Positions 14,391 to 22,933 of a DNA stretch of 26,270 nucleotides are shown one piece after another. The notes beneath the pieces are model-generated. The model was not told the DNA's origin. It searched no databases and was given only the letters and a program-made list of their open reading frames with translations. Numbering within the stretch: the stretch's first letter is position 1; every line of letters begins with the position of its first letter. The position numbers and the translations under genes were made by a program. The stretch comes from an uncultured Bacteroidales bacterium (lineage in GTDB: Bacteria > Bacteroidota > Bacteroidia > Bacteroidales > UBA932), in contig CAKMNE010000002.1 of NCBI GenBank assembly GCA_927798505.1, positions 1 to 26,270 on the forward strand, given 5' to 3'.

Positions 14391-16385
14391 ATGGCAAAGA
14401 TTAAAACCATACGCGCCAACTGGCCGAAGTACCTGCTCCAATGGGGAGTTCTTCTCGCAATCGTCGGATTCATAACACTCGCTGGCAGTGATCCTGAAAA
14501 GTACTGCCCAATGGGTGGATTGCAGGCTTTTGTCACCTTCCTGACCAGGGGCTCCCTGCCTTGCTCGATGAGCAGTCTGCAGATTATGATGGGTTTGGTG
14601 CTTGCCGCAGGGGTAATCCTTTTCAGCAAGCTTTTCTGTGCCTACATCTGCCCTATAGGCACAGTCGAGGACATGCTCACCAAAGCCAGGATGGCGATGG
14701 GCATCAAAGGCCTTGAGATTCGCCGCAAGAGTGTGCCTGACTACATCCTTCGCGCAGTCAAATACGCCCTGCTTTTCTGGATTTTCTACTCCACCGCAAC
14801 GGCCAGCGAGCTCTTCTGCAAGAACCTGGACCCATACTATGCCGTTGCAACCGGATTCAAGGGTGAGATCACCCTGTGGATGAGCCTTGTGAGCCTTGCC
14901 CTGGTGCTTCTGCCCGGCTTTTTCATCAAAAGATTCTGGTGCCGCTACATATGCCCTCTCGGGGCGCTTTCAAACGGCCTCAAGTTCTGGATTCCGCTGC
15001 TGGCCATGGGCCTGCTCTTCTGGGTGCTCTCGCTGCTGGGCGTAAGGATTGCCTGGCCTTGGTATCTGGGAGCCTTCTGTGTGGTGGGCTATGTGCTTGA
15101 AGTCATTGCCTATGCCACCAAGGTTCAGCCGCTTGCGGTGATCGTGGACCAGGACAGGTGCGGCCGCCACTGCATGTCCTGCCAGAAGGCCTGTCCATAT
15201 CACATCAATGTGCCTGCGGAAGGCCAGAGGCTGACCGCCGTGGATTGCATGCTCTGTGGGGAATGCGTCGCCGCCTGCCCGAGCAAGGCCCTCAGAATAG
15301 GCGTAAGCCCGAAGGGCAGGTCCAAGGCCGGAAAGTACCTGCCTGCGGTGCTCGCGGTGGCCCTTGCAGTGCTCGGAGCGGTGATAGGCAGCAGGTTCGA
15401 GCTTCCTACCATCAACGAGACTTTCGGAGTCGAGGAAGGGATGGAGCTCAAGACCATGAAGGTCGAAGGCCTCAAGTCGGTCAAGTGCTACGGCTCCTCA
15501 ATGGCCTTCAAAGCCAGGATGGAGAAGGTGCCGGGCGTGCACGGGGTGAAGACCTATGTGGGCACGCACAGCGTGGTGCTCAGCTACGACCCTAAGGTGA
15601 CCGACGAGGAGCGGATCATGGAGCAGATCTATGTTCCCGCACATTTCCGCATCTGGTCCCCGGACCCAAAGAAGCTGGACAGCCTGAAGTGCGTCACCAT
15701 ACGTACGGAGAAAATGTACGACAAACTGGACCTCAATTACCTCGGCCTGCAGATGCGGGGTACCGGCAAGAGCGTTTTCGGGCTTGAGAGCGAGTACGCA
15801 TGCCCTCTGATTGTGCGCGTCTATATGTCCCCGGACGAACAGCTCGACGAAAAGTGGTTCAAACAGATAGTGGAGATGAAGATGCTCTCCATGCCTGTGC
15901 ACGGCGGCGGTACCAAGGACACCCCTGTGGACTTCAAGTTCGTGCGCCTCGAAAAGGGAGAGAGCTATATCCCTGTGGCAGAGTATCTTGAGAAGATGTT
16001 CGACGGCTTCAAGGCGGAGTTCAACGGCCGTTACCCTCAGGGCGACAGCACCGTGGTGCGAAAGCGCAGCGAGGTCTATGCCAACGCCCCTCAGTACATC
16101 TACGAAATCGCCGACCAGAGCTACGAGAAGCCTATCATACGCAGGGCCCTGCCTTACCTGAGCAACCATCTCTCCAAGGAAGAGGGCGTAATCGGAGTGT
16201 ACCTTGCCCTGAACAGGGACCTCGTTCCTTCCATCCAGGTGCGCTATGCCGCTCCGATGACAGCCGACAGGCTTTGGGAACTGATGACTATGGACAAATG
16301 GACCATTACCTACAAGGCTGACGACGTGCGCGAGGAAGACGCAAGGCTCAAGTTCAGCACGGCGGGAAGCGTTTATAAATACTGA
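14391..16385 (+). CDS. NapH-like membrane polyferredoxin with HMA-like domain
   Basis: This 664-residue inner-membrane protein has several N-terminal transmembrane helices. It carries two membrane Cys motifs of the NapH/NosR/CcoG type, Cys83-AYI-Cys87-P and Cys184-RYI-Cys188-P. Two 4Fe-4S sites follow: Cys257/261/264/268 (C-x3-C-x2-C-x3-CP) and Cys286/289/292/296 (C-x2-C-x2-C-x3-CP). A further helix is at about 310-330. Residues about 360-405 resemble an HMA metal-binding fold (SVKCYGSSMAFKARMEKVPGV) but with only one Cys, at 366, instead of CxxC. The last 250 residues are unassigned. ATG 14391 is chosen because it follows the promoter and gives a sensible membrane N-terminus. I infer electron transfer linked to metal handling, from its own domains and from its divergence from a TonB-receptor operon; the substrate is unknown. 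Confidence 0.85.
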   Translation: MAKIKTIRANWPKYLLQWGVLLAIVGFITLAGSDPEKYCPMGGLQAFVTFLTRGSLPCSMSSLQIMMGLVLAAGVILFSKLFCAYICPIGTVEDMLTKARMAMGIKGLEIRRKSVPDYILRAVKYALLFWIFYSTATASELFCKNLDPYYAVATGFKGEITLWMSLVSLALVLLPGFFIKRFWCRYICPLGALSNGLKFWIPLLAMGLLFWVLSLLGVRIAWPWYLGAFCVVGYVLEVIAYATKVQPLAVIVDQDRCGRHCMSCQKACPYHINVPAEGQRLTAVDCMLCGECVAACPSKALRIGVSPKGRSKAGKYLPAVLAVALAVLGAVIGSRFELPTINETFGVEEGMELKTMKVEGLKSVKCYGSSMAFKARMEKVPGVHGVKTYVGTHSVVLSYDPKVTDEERIMEQIYVPAHFRIWSPDPKKLDSLKCVTIRTEKMYDKLDLNYLGLQMRGTGKSVFGLESEYACPLIVRVYMSPDEQLDEKWFKQIVEMKMLSMPVHGGGTKDTPVDFKFVRLEKGESYIPVAEYLEKMFDGFKAEFNGRYPQGDSTVVRKRSEVYANAPQYIYEIADQSYEKPIIRRALPYLSNHLSKEEGVIGVYLALNRDLVPSIQVRYAAPMTADRLWELMTMDKWTITYKADDVREEDARLKFSTAGSVYKY

Positions 16386-16389
16386 GCCT

Positions 16390-18384
16390 ATGGGAAATAA
16401 GAGATTATTCGCCATAGCGTTTCTGATTTGCCTGCCCCTCCTTGCGGGGGCGGACGAGGGCATGTGGATGGTTAATTCGCTCTCTGACCGGCTTGTGCGC
16501 AAGATGCAGCGCGCCGGGCTCCAGCTGGAGGGCAAGGATATATACAACGTGGAAGACGCTTCGCTGTGCGGAGCAGTAGTGTCCATGGACTTCGTCGGCA
16601 CCGGAAGCATGATTTCCTCGCAGGGCCTGCTGATTACCAACCACCACGTCGCCTATTCCGATGTGTTCTCGCTCAGCACCGCTGAGCACAATTACCTCGA
16701 AGACGGTTTCTGGGCCCGTTCCCGCGAAGAGGAAATAAGGATTCCGGGAAAGAAGGTGCAGTTTCTGGTGAGAATCACGGATGTCACCGATGAGGTCGAG
16801 CAGCTGAAAAAGCAGCTGAAGGAGCAGGGAATCAAAGCGGGTATGCGCAAACTCAGCCACCTGATAGAGAAGAAATACAGGGAGGAAACAGGCTGTGAGG
16901 CCTCACTGTCCTCAATGTGGGCCGGTTCCAAGTACTACCTTTCCCTCTACCGCGAGTACGACGACGTGCGTCTGGTTGCCGCGCCGCCGGTGAGCATAGC
17001 CGCCTTCGGCGGGGACATAGACAATTGGGAATGGCCTCAGTACAAGGGGGATTTCGCGCTTTACAGGGTCTATGGTCCTGACGGCAAGCCCATTACCCCT
17101 TCCGGGTGGCTGCCGATTGACGCTTCCGCCCTTGCCCCGGGGGATTTCACCTTCATTCTCGGTTATCCAGGAAGGACCGACAGATACTCTTCATCCTCCA
17201 AGGTGAATTATCTCACCACCCTCTCTCTGCCGATTTGCAACGAGGTGCGTGCAGACCAGATGGCAATAATGAAGAAATGGATGGACAGGGAAGAGTCAGT
17301 GCGTCTTCTTTATGCCAATAAATACTTTACCCTCAGCAATATACAGGAAAACCAGGAAGGTGAGGTGCAGTGCGTTGAGCGCTTCGGGGTGAGGGAACTC
17401 AAACGAAAGGACGAAAGGCATATGCACAGGGGACGCGACGGACGCCGCATGCGCTCCCTGAACGCCTCCATGGATTCCCTATACACTGCTCTCAGGGAGC
17501 CGGAACGCAATCGGATCTGGTATCGCGAGACTATAGTGCGGGGCAGCGGCCTCTCCCTGGTGGCGACCCGCCTCAAGAATGCGCGCAAGCCTCTGGACAT
17601 GGACAAGGAATATGCGGTGCTGGATATGAGAGTGGAAAAGGAACTCTTCGCCTACAGTGTGCGCAAATACTACGAAAATGTGGACAGCACCATGTGGGGA
17701 CCATACCAGAAGGAAGTGTTCTATGCCCACAGCCCAAACGGACTCACTGACTGGGATGCCCTTGTGGCAAGCCTGTGGACGGATTCTCAGATGAGCAAAA
17801 CTTCGCCAATCTACCTTTTCCTCACCGACCGCAGCATCCAGGATTTCAATGAAAAGGTTCAGGAGGTGTGCGGGGAGCACAATCTGGCAGAACTCAATGC
17901 CGAATACACCCGACAGACCTACCGTCACCGCGAGCGCAGGAAGGTGGATCAGTATCCGGATGCCAATTCCACCCTGCGCCTGACTTATGGCAAGATAGGC
18001 AGTTTCAGCCGTGACGGACAGACTCTCCCGTGGCAGACCTGCACAGACGGAATACTTGCAAAGGAAGACAGCTCTTCCTATGATTTCCGTCTGCATTCGG
18101 AATGGAGTGGGCTGCTCTCTTCGCTCCCGGCTCCGATTCCGGTAAATTTCATCACCGACAACGACATCACCGGTGGCAATTCCGGAAGTCCGGTGCTCAA
18201 CTGCCGGGGAGAACTGGTGGGACTCGCCTTCGACGGCAACAAGGAGTCCCTGGCCTCCGATGTGTATTGGGTGGACGGTTATACGAAGTGCATATGCGTG
18301 AATATCAGCTATGTACTGTGGATTCTCAAGGAATATGCGGGAATGGATTATCTCTTCCCTGAACTGGATGTCAGAAAAAAGTAG
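16390..18384 (+). CDS. S46-family dipeptidyl-peptidase, DPP7-like
   Basis: This 664-residue serine exopeptidase is expected in the periplasm or cell envelope, where it removes dipeptides from the N-termini of oligopeptides. It has a signal peptide of about 21 residues and all three triad regions: His86 in TNHHV, Asp in [17 protein letters not shown], and Ser598 in GGNSGSPV. Residue +18 from the Ser is Gly (LAFDGN), as in Porphyromonas DPP7, which prefers hydrophobic P1 residues, rather than Arg as in the acidic-specific DPP11. The usual Cys after TNHH is Val here. It is somewhat shorter than the roughly 710-residue family norm. It starts 4 bp after the polyferredoxin and its stop abuts the uvrA ATG. 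A role in peptide nutrition is likely; a link to its neighbours is not obvious. Confidence 0.92.
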   Translation: MGNKRLFAIAFLICLPLLAGADEGMWMVNSLSDRLVRKMQRAGLQLEGKDIYNVEDASLCGAVVSMDFVGTGSMISSQGLLITNHHVAYSDVFSLSTAEHNYLEDGFWARSREEEIRIPGKKVQFLVRITDVTDEVEQLKKQLKEQGIKAGMRKLSHLIEKKYREETGCEASLSSMWAGSKYYLSLYREYDDVRLVAAPPVSIAAFGGDIDNWEWPQYKGDFALYRVYGPDGKPITPSGWLPIDASALAPGDFTFILGYPGRTDRYSSSSKVNYLTTLSLPICNEVRADQMAIMKKWMDREESVRLLYANKYFTLSNIQENQEGEVQCVERFGVRELKRKDERHMHRGRDGRRMRSLNASMDSLYTALREPERNRIWYRETIVRGSGLSLVATRLKNARKPLDMDKEYAVLDMRVEKELFAYSVRKYYENVDSTMWGPYQKEVFYAHSPNGLTDWDALVASLWTDSQMSKTSPIYLFLTDRSIQDFNEKVQEVCGEHNLAELNAEYTRQTYRHRERRKVDQYPDANSTLRLTYGKIGSFSRDGQTLPWQTCTDGILAKEDSSSYDFRLHSEWSGLLSSLPAPIPVNFITDNDITGGNSGSPVLNCRGELVGLAFDGNKESLASDVYWVDGYTKCICVNISYVLWILKEYAGMDYLFPELDVRKK

Positions 18385-21183
18385 ATGGGAGAGTGCATAT
18401 CGATAAAGAATGCGACCGTCAATAATCTCAAGCATGTTTCGGTCGAAATACCGCGAGGCAAAATCGTGGTGATTACCGGTGTGTCCGGTTCGGGCAAGTC
18501 TTCACTTGCCTTCGACACCCTGTTTGCGGAGGGGCAGAGGCGTTTTGCGCAAAGCCTGTCCTCCTATGCACGCCAGTTTCTCGGCAGGATGAGCAAGCCC
18601 GACGTGGAATCCATCGACGGCGTGCCTCCGGCAATTGCCATTGAGCAGAAGGTCAATGTGAAGAACCCCCGCTCCACAGTTGCCACGACTACTGAAATCT
18701 ACGACTATCTGCGTCTTGTCTATGCCCGCATAGGACGCACTTACAGCCCCGTTTCCGGAGAAGAAGTGCGTTGCGACACTGTCGGCGATGTGCTTGCCTT
18801 CCTGGAGGGCCTTGGCGGTGCAACTGCCCTGCTGCTGGCCCGACTGGACACGGGGCAGGACTGGGTAGCCACCCTGCTGTCCCTCAAGGAAAGAGGTTAC
18901 AGCCGCCTTTTCGGTGCAGGCCGGGTGATCAAAATAGATGAGGCCCTGCAGGGCGGAGAGCTGCCGCCGGACACCATGCTGCTGGTCGACCGCTTCGGCG
19001 AGCTCACCGACCGCACCCGCGTGCTGTCCTCCGTTTCGGATGCCTTCGAGGCCGGAGGGGGAGACCTTGCAGTCTTCGCGGACGGAAAGATGAAGCATTT
19101 CTGCAACCGCTTCGAAAGGGACGGAATAGTCTTCCGCAAGCCTGACGAATACCTTTTCAGCTTCAACAGCCCCCTGGGCGCCTGCCCGGTATGCGGAGGC
19201 CTCGGCAAAATCATAGGCATAAGCGAGGATCTCGTCGTCCCGGACAAGAGCAAAAGCATATATGACGGGGCGATAGCCTGCTGGCGCGGAGACAAGATGG
19301 GATGGTTCAAGGACCATATGATCGAGCTCGCGTCCAAATACGACATCGACATATTCACCCCTTACTGCAAGTTGGACGAGCGCACAAAGCGCCTGATCTG
19401 GGAAGGCGAAGCGCCTCGGGAAGGGGAGAGCTATGATTCTGACCCGCAGCGGCTCATAGGCATCAACGAATTCTTCCGCTTCGTGGAGACGCAGCGCTAC
19501 AAGATTCAGTACCGCTTCATGCTCAACCGCTTCAGCGGCCGTACCACCTGTTCCGCCTGCCAGGGCACCCGCCTTCGCAAGGAGGCAGGCTATGTGAAAG
19601 TGGCGGGCCTGACCATTTCCGAAGTGCTCGCGATGACTGTGGAGAAGGCGCACGACTTCCTTAGCAAGCTTTCCCTGAGCGAGAGTGAAATGCAGGTAAT
19701 CCGCGAACCTCTCGACGAGATGCTCAGCCGCCTGCAATGCATAGAGGAGGTGGGGCTGGGCTACCTGACCCTCAATCGTGCCTGCAACACCCTTTCGGGC
19801 GGCGAGAGCCAGCGCATCAACCTTGTTACCGCGCTCGGAAGCTCGCTCGTCGGCTCGATGTACATACTCGACGAGCCGTCCATTGGCCTGCATTCCCGCG
19901 ACACGGAGCGCCTCATCGGGGTGCTGCGCAAGCTGCGCGACCTGGGCAATACGGTTGTGGTCGTGGAGCATGATGAGGATATCATCAGGGCTGCCGACCT
20001 GCTTATCGACATGGGCCCGCGCGCCGGACTGAACGGAGGTGAAATAGTATTTCAAGGCGTTTATTCCCAAGGACTTGCGGAATCCGCTTTCGCACGCTCC
20101 CTCACCTTGCAGTATCTCAGCGGACGCAGACCGCGCTACACCAGGGAGCGCCGCAGCTGGACCTATGCAGTGGAAGTGAAGGGTGCAATGGAGCATAACC
20201 TCCGCTCCATCGATGTCAAATTCCCTCTCGGGGTGCTTACGGTGGTGAGCGGCGTGTCCGGCTCAGGCAAGTCAACCCTGGTCGGAGACATACTCTATCC
20301 TGCCCTTTACCGCCATATCAACGATGCCGGAGACCTGCCGGGCGCCTTCAAGGGACTGGCGGGCAATATTGACCGCATTTCCAGGGTGGAATATGTGGAC
20401 CAGAACCCTATAGGCAAGAGCTCCCGTTCCAACCCGGTCACCTATATGAAGGCCTATGACCTTATACGCAAGCTGCTTTCCGACCAGCAGTACGCCAAGG
20501 TCTGCGGCTTCGGGCCGTCCTTTTTCTCCTTCAATCAAGACGGGGGACGCTGTCCCGAGTGCCAGGGCGAAGGCGTAGTCAAAATTGAGATGCAGTTCAT
20601 GTCGGACGTGACCATGGTCTGCGAAGAGTGCCACGGCAAACGGTTCAAGCCTGAAATACTGGATGTGCGCTACCGCGGACGCAATGTGGATGAAATACTC
20701 TCGATGTCCGTAGCCGAGGCCATAGATTTCTTCAGTACGGCCCCTGAGCCAGAGGCCGCCCAGATTGTGGAGAAACTGCAACCGCTGGTGGATGTGGGTC
20801 TGGACTATCTCAAGCTCGCCCAGAGTTCCTCCACCCTGTCGGGCGGCGAGAGCCAGCGAATCAAGCTCGCCTACTTCCTGCAGATGAGCCGCGAAAGGGG
20901 CCGCAGGGAGAGGATACTGTTCATCTTCGACGAGCCTACCACCGGACTGCATTTCCATGATGTGGAGAAGCTGCTCAAAGCTTTCGACGCCCTGCTTGCA
21001 GGAGGACACAGCCTCGTAGTGGTGGAGCACAATATGGATGTGATCCGTGCCGCCGACTGGATTATAGAACTTGGCCCCGATGCGGGCGAGCGCGGCGGGG
21101 ACTTGGTTTTTGCCGGCACTCCGGAGCAGTTGCGGCAGGCCGATACCGTAACCGCAAGGTTTATGAATACAAAAGGCATATGA
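18385..21183 (+). CDS. uvrA: Excinuclease ABC subunit A
   Basis: UvrA is the damage-sensing ATPase of nucleotide excision repair and loads UvrB at lesions. The 932-residue product is full length. It has Walker A motifs at 32-40 (GVSGSGKSS) and 623-631 (GVSGSGKST), and ABC signatures LSGGESQRI at 470 and 818. The first zinc module has Cys267/270 and Cys389/392; the second has Cys723/726 and Cys746/749. The UvrB-interacting and insertion regions carry the Bacteroidetes-type sequence [22 protein letters not shown]. The ATG directly follows the S46 stop (TAGATG) and the stop overlaps the next gene (ATGA). No promoter or LexA-like box is visible in front, so expression appears tied to the envelope genes upstream, unless an internal promoter exists. 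Bacteroidales often carry more than one uvrA-like gene, so this may not be the only copy. Confidence 0.96.
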   Translation: MGECISIKNATVNNLKHVSVEIPRGKIVVITGVSGSGKSSLAFDTLFAEGQRRFAQSLSSYARQFLGRMSKPDVESIDGVPPAIAIEQKVNVKNPRSTVATTTEIYDYLRLVYARIGRTYSPVSGEEVRCDTVGDVLAFLEGLGGATALLLARLDTGQDWVATLLSLKERGYSRLFGAGRVIKIDEALQGGELPPDTMLLVDRFGELTDRTRVLSSVSDAFEAGGGDLAVFADGKMKHFCNRFERDGIVFRKPDEYLFSFNSPLGACPVCGGLGKIIGISEDLVVPDKSKSIYDGAIACWRGDKMGWFKDHMIELASKYDIDIFTPYCKLDERTKRLIWEGEAPREGESYDSDPQRLIGINEFFRFVETQRYKIQYRFMLNRFSGRTTCSACQGTRLRKEAGYVKVAGLTISEVLAMTVEKAHDFLSKLSLSESEMQVIREPLDEMLSRLQCIEEVGLGYLTLNRACNTLSGGESQRINLVTALGSSLVGSMYILDEPSIGLHSRDTERLIGVLRKLRDLGNTVVVVEHDEDIIRAADLLIDMGPRAGLNGGEIVFQGVYSQGLAESAFARSLTLQYLSGRRPRYTRERRSWTYAVEVKGAMEHNLRSIDVKFPLGVLTVVSGVSGSGKSTLVGDILYPALYRHINDAGDLPGAFKGLAGNIDRISRVEYVDQNPIGKSSRSNPVTYMKAYDLIRKLLSDQQYAKVCGFGPSFFSFNQDGGRCPECQGEGVVKIEMQFMSDVTMVCEECHGKRFKPEILDVRYRGRNVDEILSMSVAEAIDFFSTAPEPEAAQIVEKLQPLVDVGLDYLKLAQSSSTLSGGESQRIKLAYFLQMSRERGRRERILFIFDEPTTGLHFHDVEKLLKAFDALLAGGHSLVVVEHNMDVIRAADWIIELGPDAGERGGDLVFAGTPEQLRQADTVTARFMNTKGI

Positions 21184-21884
21184 GTAATATAGCGATAATA
21201 ATTGCCGGCGGTGTGGGCTCCAGGATGGGGCATGACATCCCGAAACAGTTTATAGAAGTTGAAGGAAAGCCTGTTCTGCTCTACACCCTGGAGGGTTTCC
21301 AGAAGCATCCTATGGTTGATTCCATAGTGCTGGTATGCATTGACGGATGGCAGGAGGATGTGCGCAGGTGGTGTGCGGAGAGCGGCATAACCAAACTTCG
21401 GAAGATAGTAACCGGAGGCGCAAGCGGCCAGGAGTCCATCAGAAACGGAGTCTTCTCCCTCGAAGGGGAATGCTCCGATGACGATGTAATCATCATCCAC
21501 GACGGCATCAGACCTCTTGTGGATGCCTTTGTGTTGACCGATGTTATCGAAAAGTGCGTCCGCTGGGGCAATGCTGTGACCTCCCTGCCTTACAATGAGC
21601 AGATTTTCGTGGTGGATGATGAGATTTCCACGGTGAAGTACATTCCGCGTGAGACGCTCAGGCGCGTTTCCACTCCGCAGGCATATCTTTTCGGCAGGCT
21701 GGACAGCGCCTACCACGAGGCTTTCGAAAAGAAAATAGGCATATACGGTTCATCATACACCAACACAATGATGGTGGAGTTGGGGGAAAGGCTGTATTTT
21801 GCGGCCGGCTCCGACAAAAACGTGAAACTCACCACCCCTGATGACCTCGAATGGTTCAGAGCTTATCTGAGAAAGGCAAAATAA
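21180..21884 (+). CDS. IspD/TarI-family cytidylyltransferase
   Basis: This 234-residue nucleotidyltransferase should transfer CMP from CTP to a polyol phosphate, releasing PPi. The CTP-binding loop AGGVGSRMGHDIPKQF opens the protein; HDGIRPLV, PRETLRRVSTPQAY and NVKLTTPDDLEWF are the other family landmarks. True IspD usually reads HDAARP and has a DT(I/M)K motif that contacts methylerythritol phosphate. Here the equivalents are HDGIRP and PYNEQIF, so I prefer a TarI-like or other sugar-alcohol activating role over the MEP pathway, though ispD cannot be excluded. It overlaps uvrA by 4 bp and the epimerase by 1 bp (TAATG). Pairing with a nucleotide-sugar-type epimerase suggests a cell-surface polymer pathway. 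Confidence 0.85.
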   Translation: MSNIAIIIAGGVGSRMGHDIPKQFIEVEGKPVLLYTLEGFQKHPMVDSIVLVCIDGWQEDVRRWCAESGITKLRKIVTGGASGQESIRNGVFSLEGECSDDDVIIIHDGIRPLVDAFVLTDVIEKCVRWGNAVTSLPYNEQIFVVDDEISTVKYIPRETLRRVSTPQAYLFGRLDSAYHEAFEKKIGIYGSSYTNTMMVELGERLYFAAGSDKNVKLTTPDDLEWFRAYLRKAK

Positions 21885-22933
21885 TGGAAGCTTACACACA
21901 TCCCCTTTATATTCAAGATGTTGCGGCGGTTGCCGCACTCCCTCTCCCCTGGGAGAAGCTGGCAGGCCGGACTCTGCTCCTGAGCGGGGCTACCGGTCTT
22001 ATCGGAAGCTGCCTTGTGGATACTCTGATGCGGCGCAACATATCAAATGGCCTGAACTGCCGAATAGTGGCGCTCGGACGCAGCGGGGAGCGTGCCCGCA
22101 AGCGCTTTTCCCAGTACTGGGACAGCCCTCTTTTCACCTTTGCCGCCTGCGACATCAACGAGCCCCTCAGCCTCGGGCTTAAGGCGGATTATGTCCTTCA
22201 TCTTGCGAGCAACACCCATCCCCTGCAGTACGCCACCGATCCGGTAGGGACTATCATGACCAATATCCGGGGGCTTGGCAACATGCTTGAGTACGCCAGG
22301 GGTTGCGGCTCCGGGTTGCGCTTTGCATTCGCCTCATCCAACGAGGTTTACGGGGAGAACAGGGGAGATGTGGAGCTCTTCGATGAGCAGTACTGCGGCT
22401 ACATAGACTGCAACACCCTGCGCGCCGGCTATCCTGAGAGCAAGCGCTGCGGCGAGGCTCTGTGCCAGGCCTATGCCCGCCAGTGGGGGCTGGACGTGGT
22501 CATCCCGCGTTTCACCCGTTCCTTCGGGCCAACCCTGCTTCCTTCCGATACCAAGGCCCTTTCGCAGTTCCTGCGCAACGCGGTGGCAGGAGAGAATATA
22601 GTGCTGAAGAGCGAGGGACGGCAGTACTATTCGTACACCTATGTCGCAGATGCCGTTTCCGGCCTGCTGCACATACTTCTGCTCGGAGAGAGCGGCCATG
22701 CATACAATATCGCGGATGTGAGCTGCGATGTCACCCTTAGCGATCTCGCCTCTGCCATAGCCGGGATTTGCGGGACCGAGGTGGTCTTCGAACTGCCTTC
22801 GGCAGTGGAAGCGGCCGGCTTCAGCAAAGCCACCAAAGCCCGTCTGGATTCGTCCAGGCTCCGCGCCCTCGGCTGGAAACCCCTTTTTGACTTGCACACT
22901 GCACTTGTACACACCATTGAAGCACTCAGATAA
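21884..22933 (+). CDS. NAD-dependent epimerase/dehydratase (extended SDR)
   Basis: This 349-residue extended short-chain dehydrogenase resembles UDP-glucuronate decarboxylase and dTDP-glucose 4,6-dehydratase. The Rossmann motif GATGLIG is at 35-41, LHLASNTHP follows the fourth strand, SSNEVYG provides the Ser/Thr region, and the catalytic pair is Tyr183 and Lys187 (YPESK). TYVADAVSGLL and YNIAD are typical of nucleotide-sugar enzymes. The first 28 residues precede the Rossmann strand and are longer than usual. ATG 21884 overlaps the previous stop by one base, and the gene ends directly against the next ATG. I infer that it modifies a nucleotide-activated sugar or polyol, possibly the product of the upstream cytidylyltransferase. 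The exact substrate cannot be read from sequence. Confidence 0.85.
   Translation: MEAYTHPLYIQDVAAVAALPLPWEKLAGRTLLLSGATGLIGSCLVDTLMRRNISNGLNCRIVALGRSGERARKRFSQYWDSPLFTFAACDINEPLSLGLKADYVLHLASNTHPLQYATDPVGTIMTNIRGLGNMLEYARGCGSGLRFAFASSNEVYGENRGDVELFDEQYCGYIDCNTLRAGYPESKRCGEALCQAYARQWGLDVVIPRFTRSFGPTLLPSDTKALSQFLRNAVAGENIVLKSEGRQYYSYTYVADAVSGLLHILLLGESGHAYNIADVSCDVTLSDLASAIAGICGTEVVFELPSAVEAAGFSKATKARLDSSRLRALGWKPLFDLHTALVHTIEALR

Noticed and set aside
18502..20196. 564-codon minus-strand open frame antisense to uvrA (and similar long frames opposite metH)
   Set aside because: UvrA and MetH motifs on the other strand are unambiguous; the antisense translations are low-complexity and motif-free.
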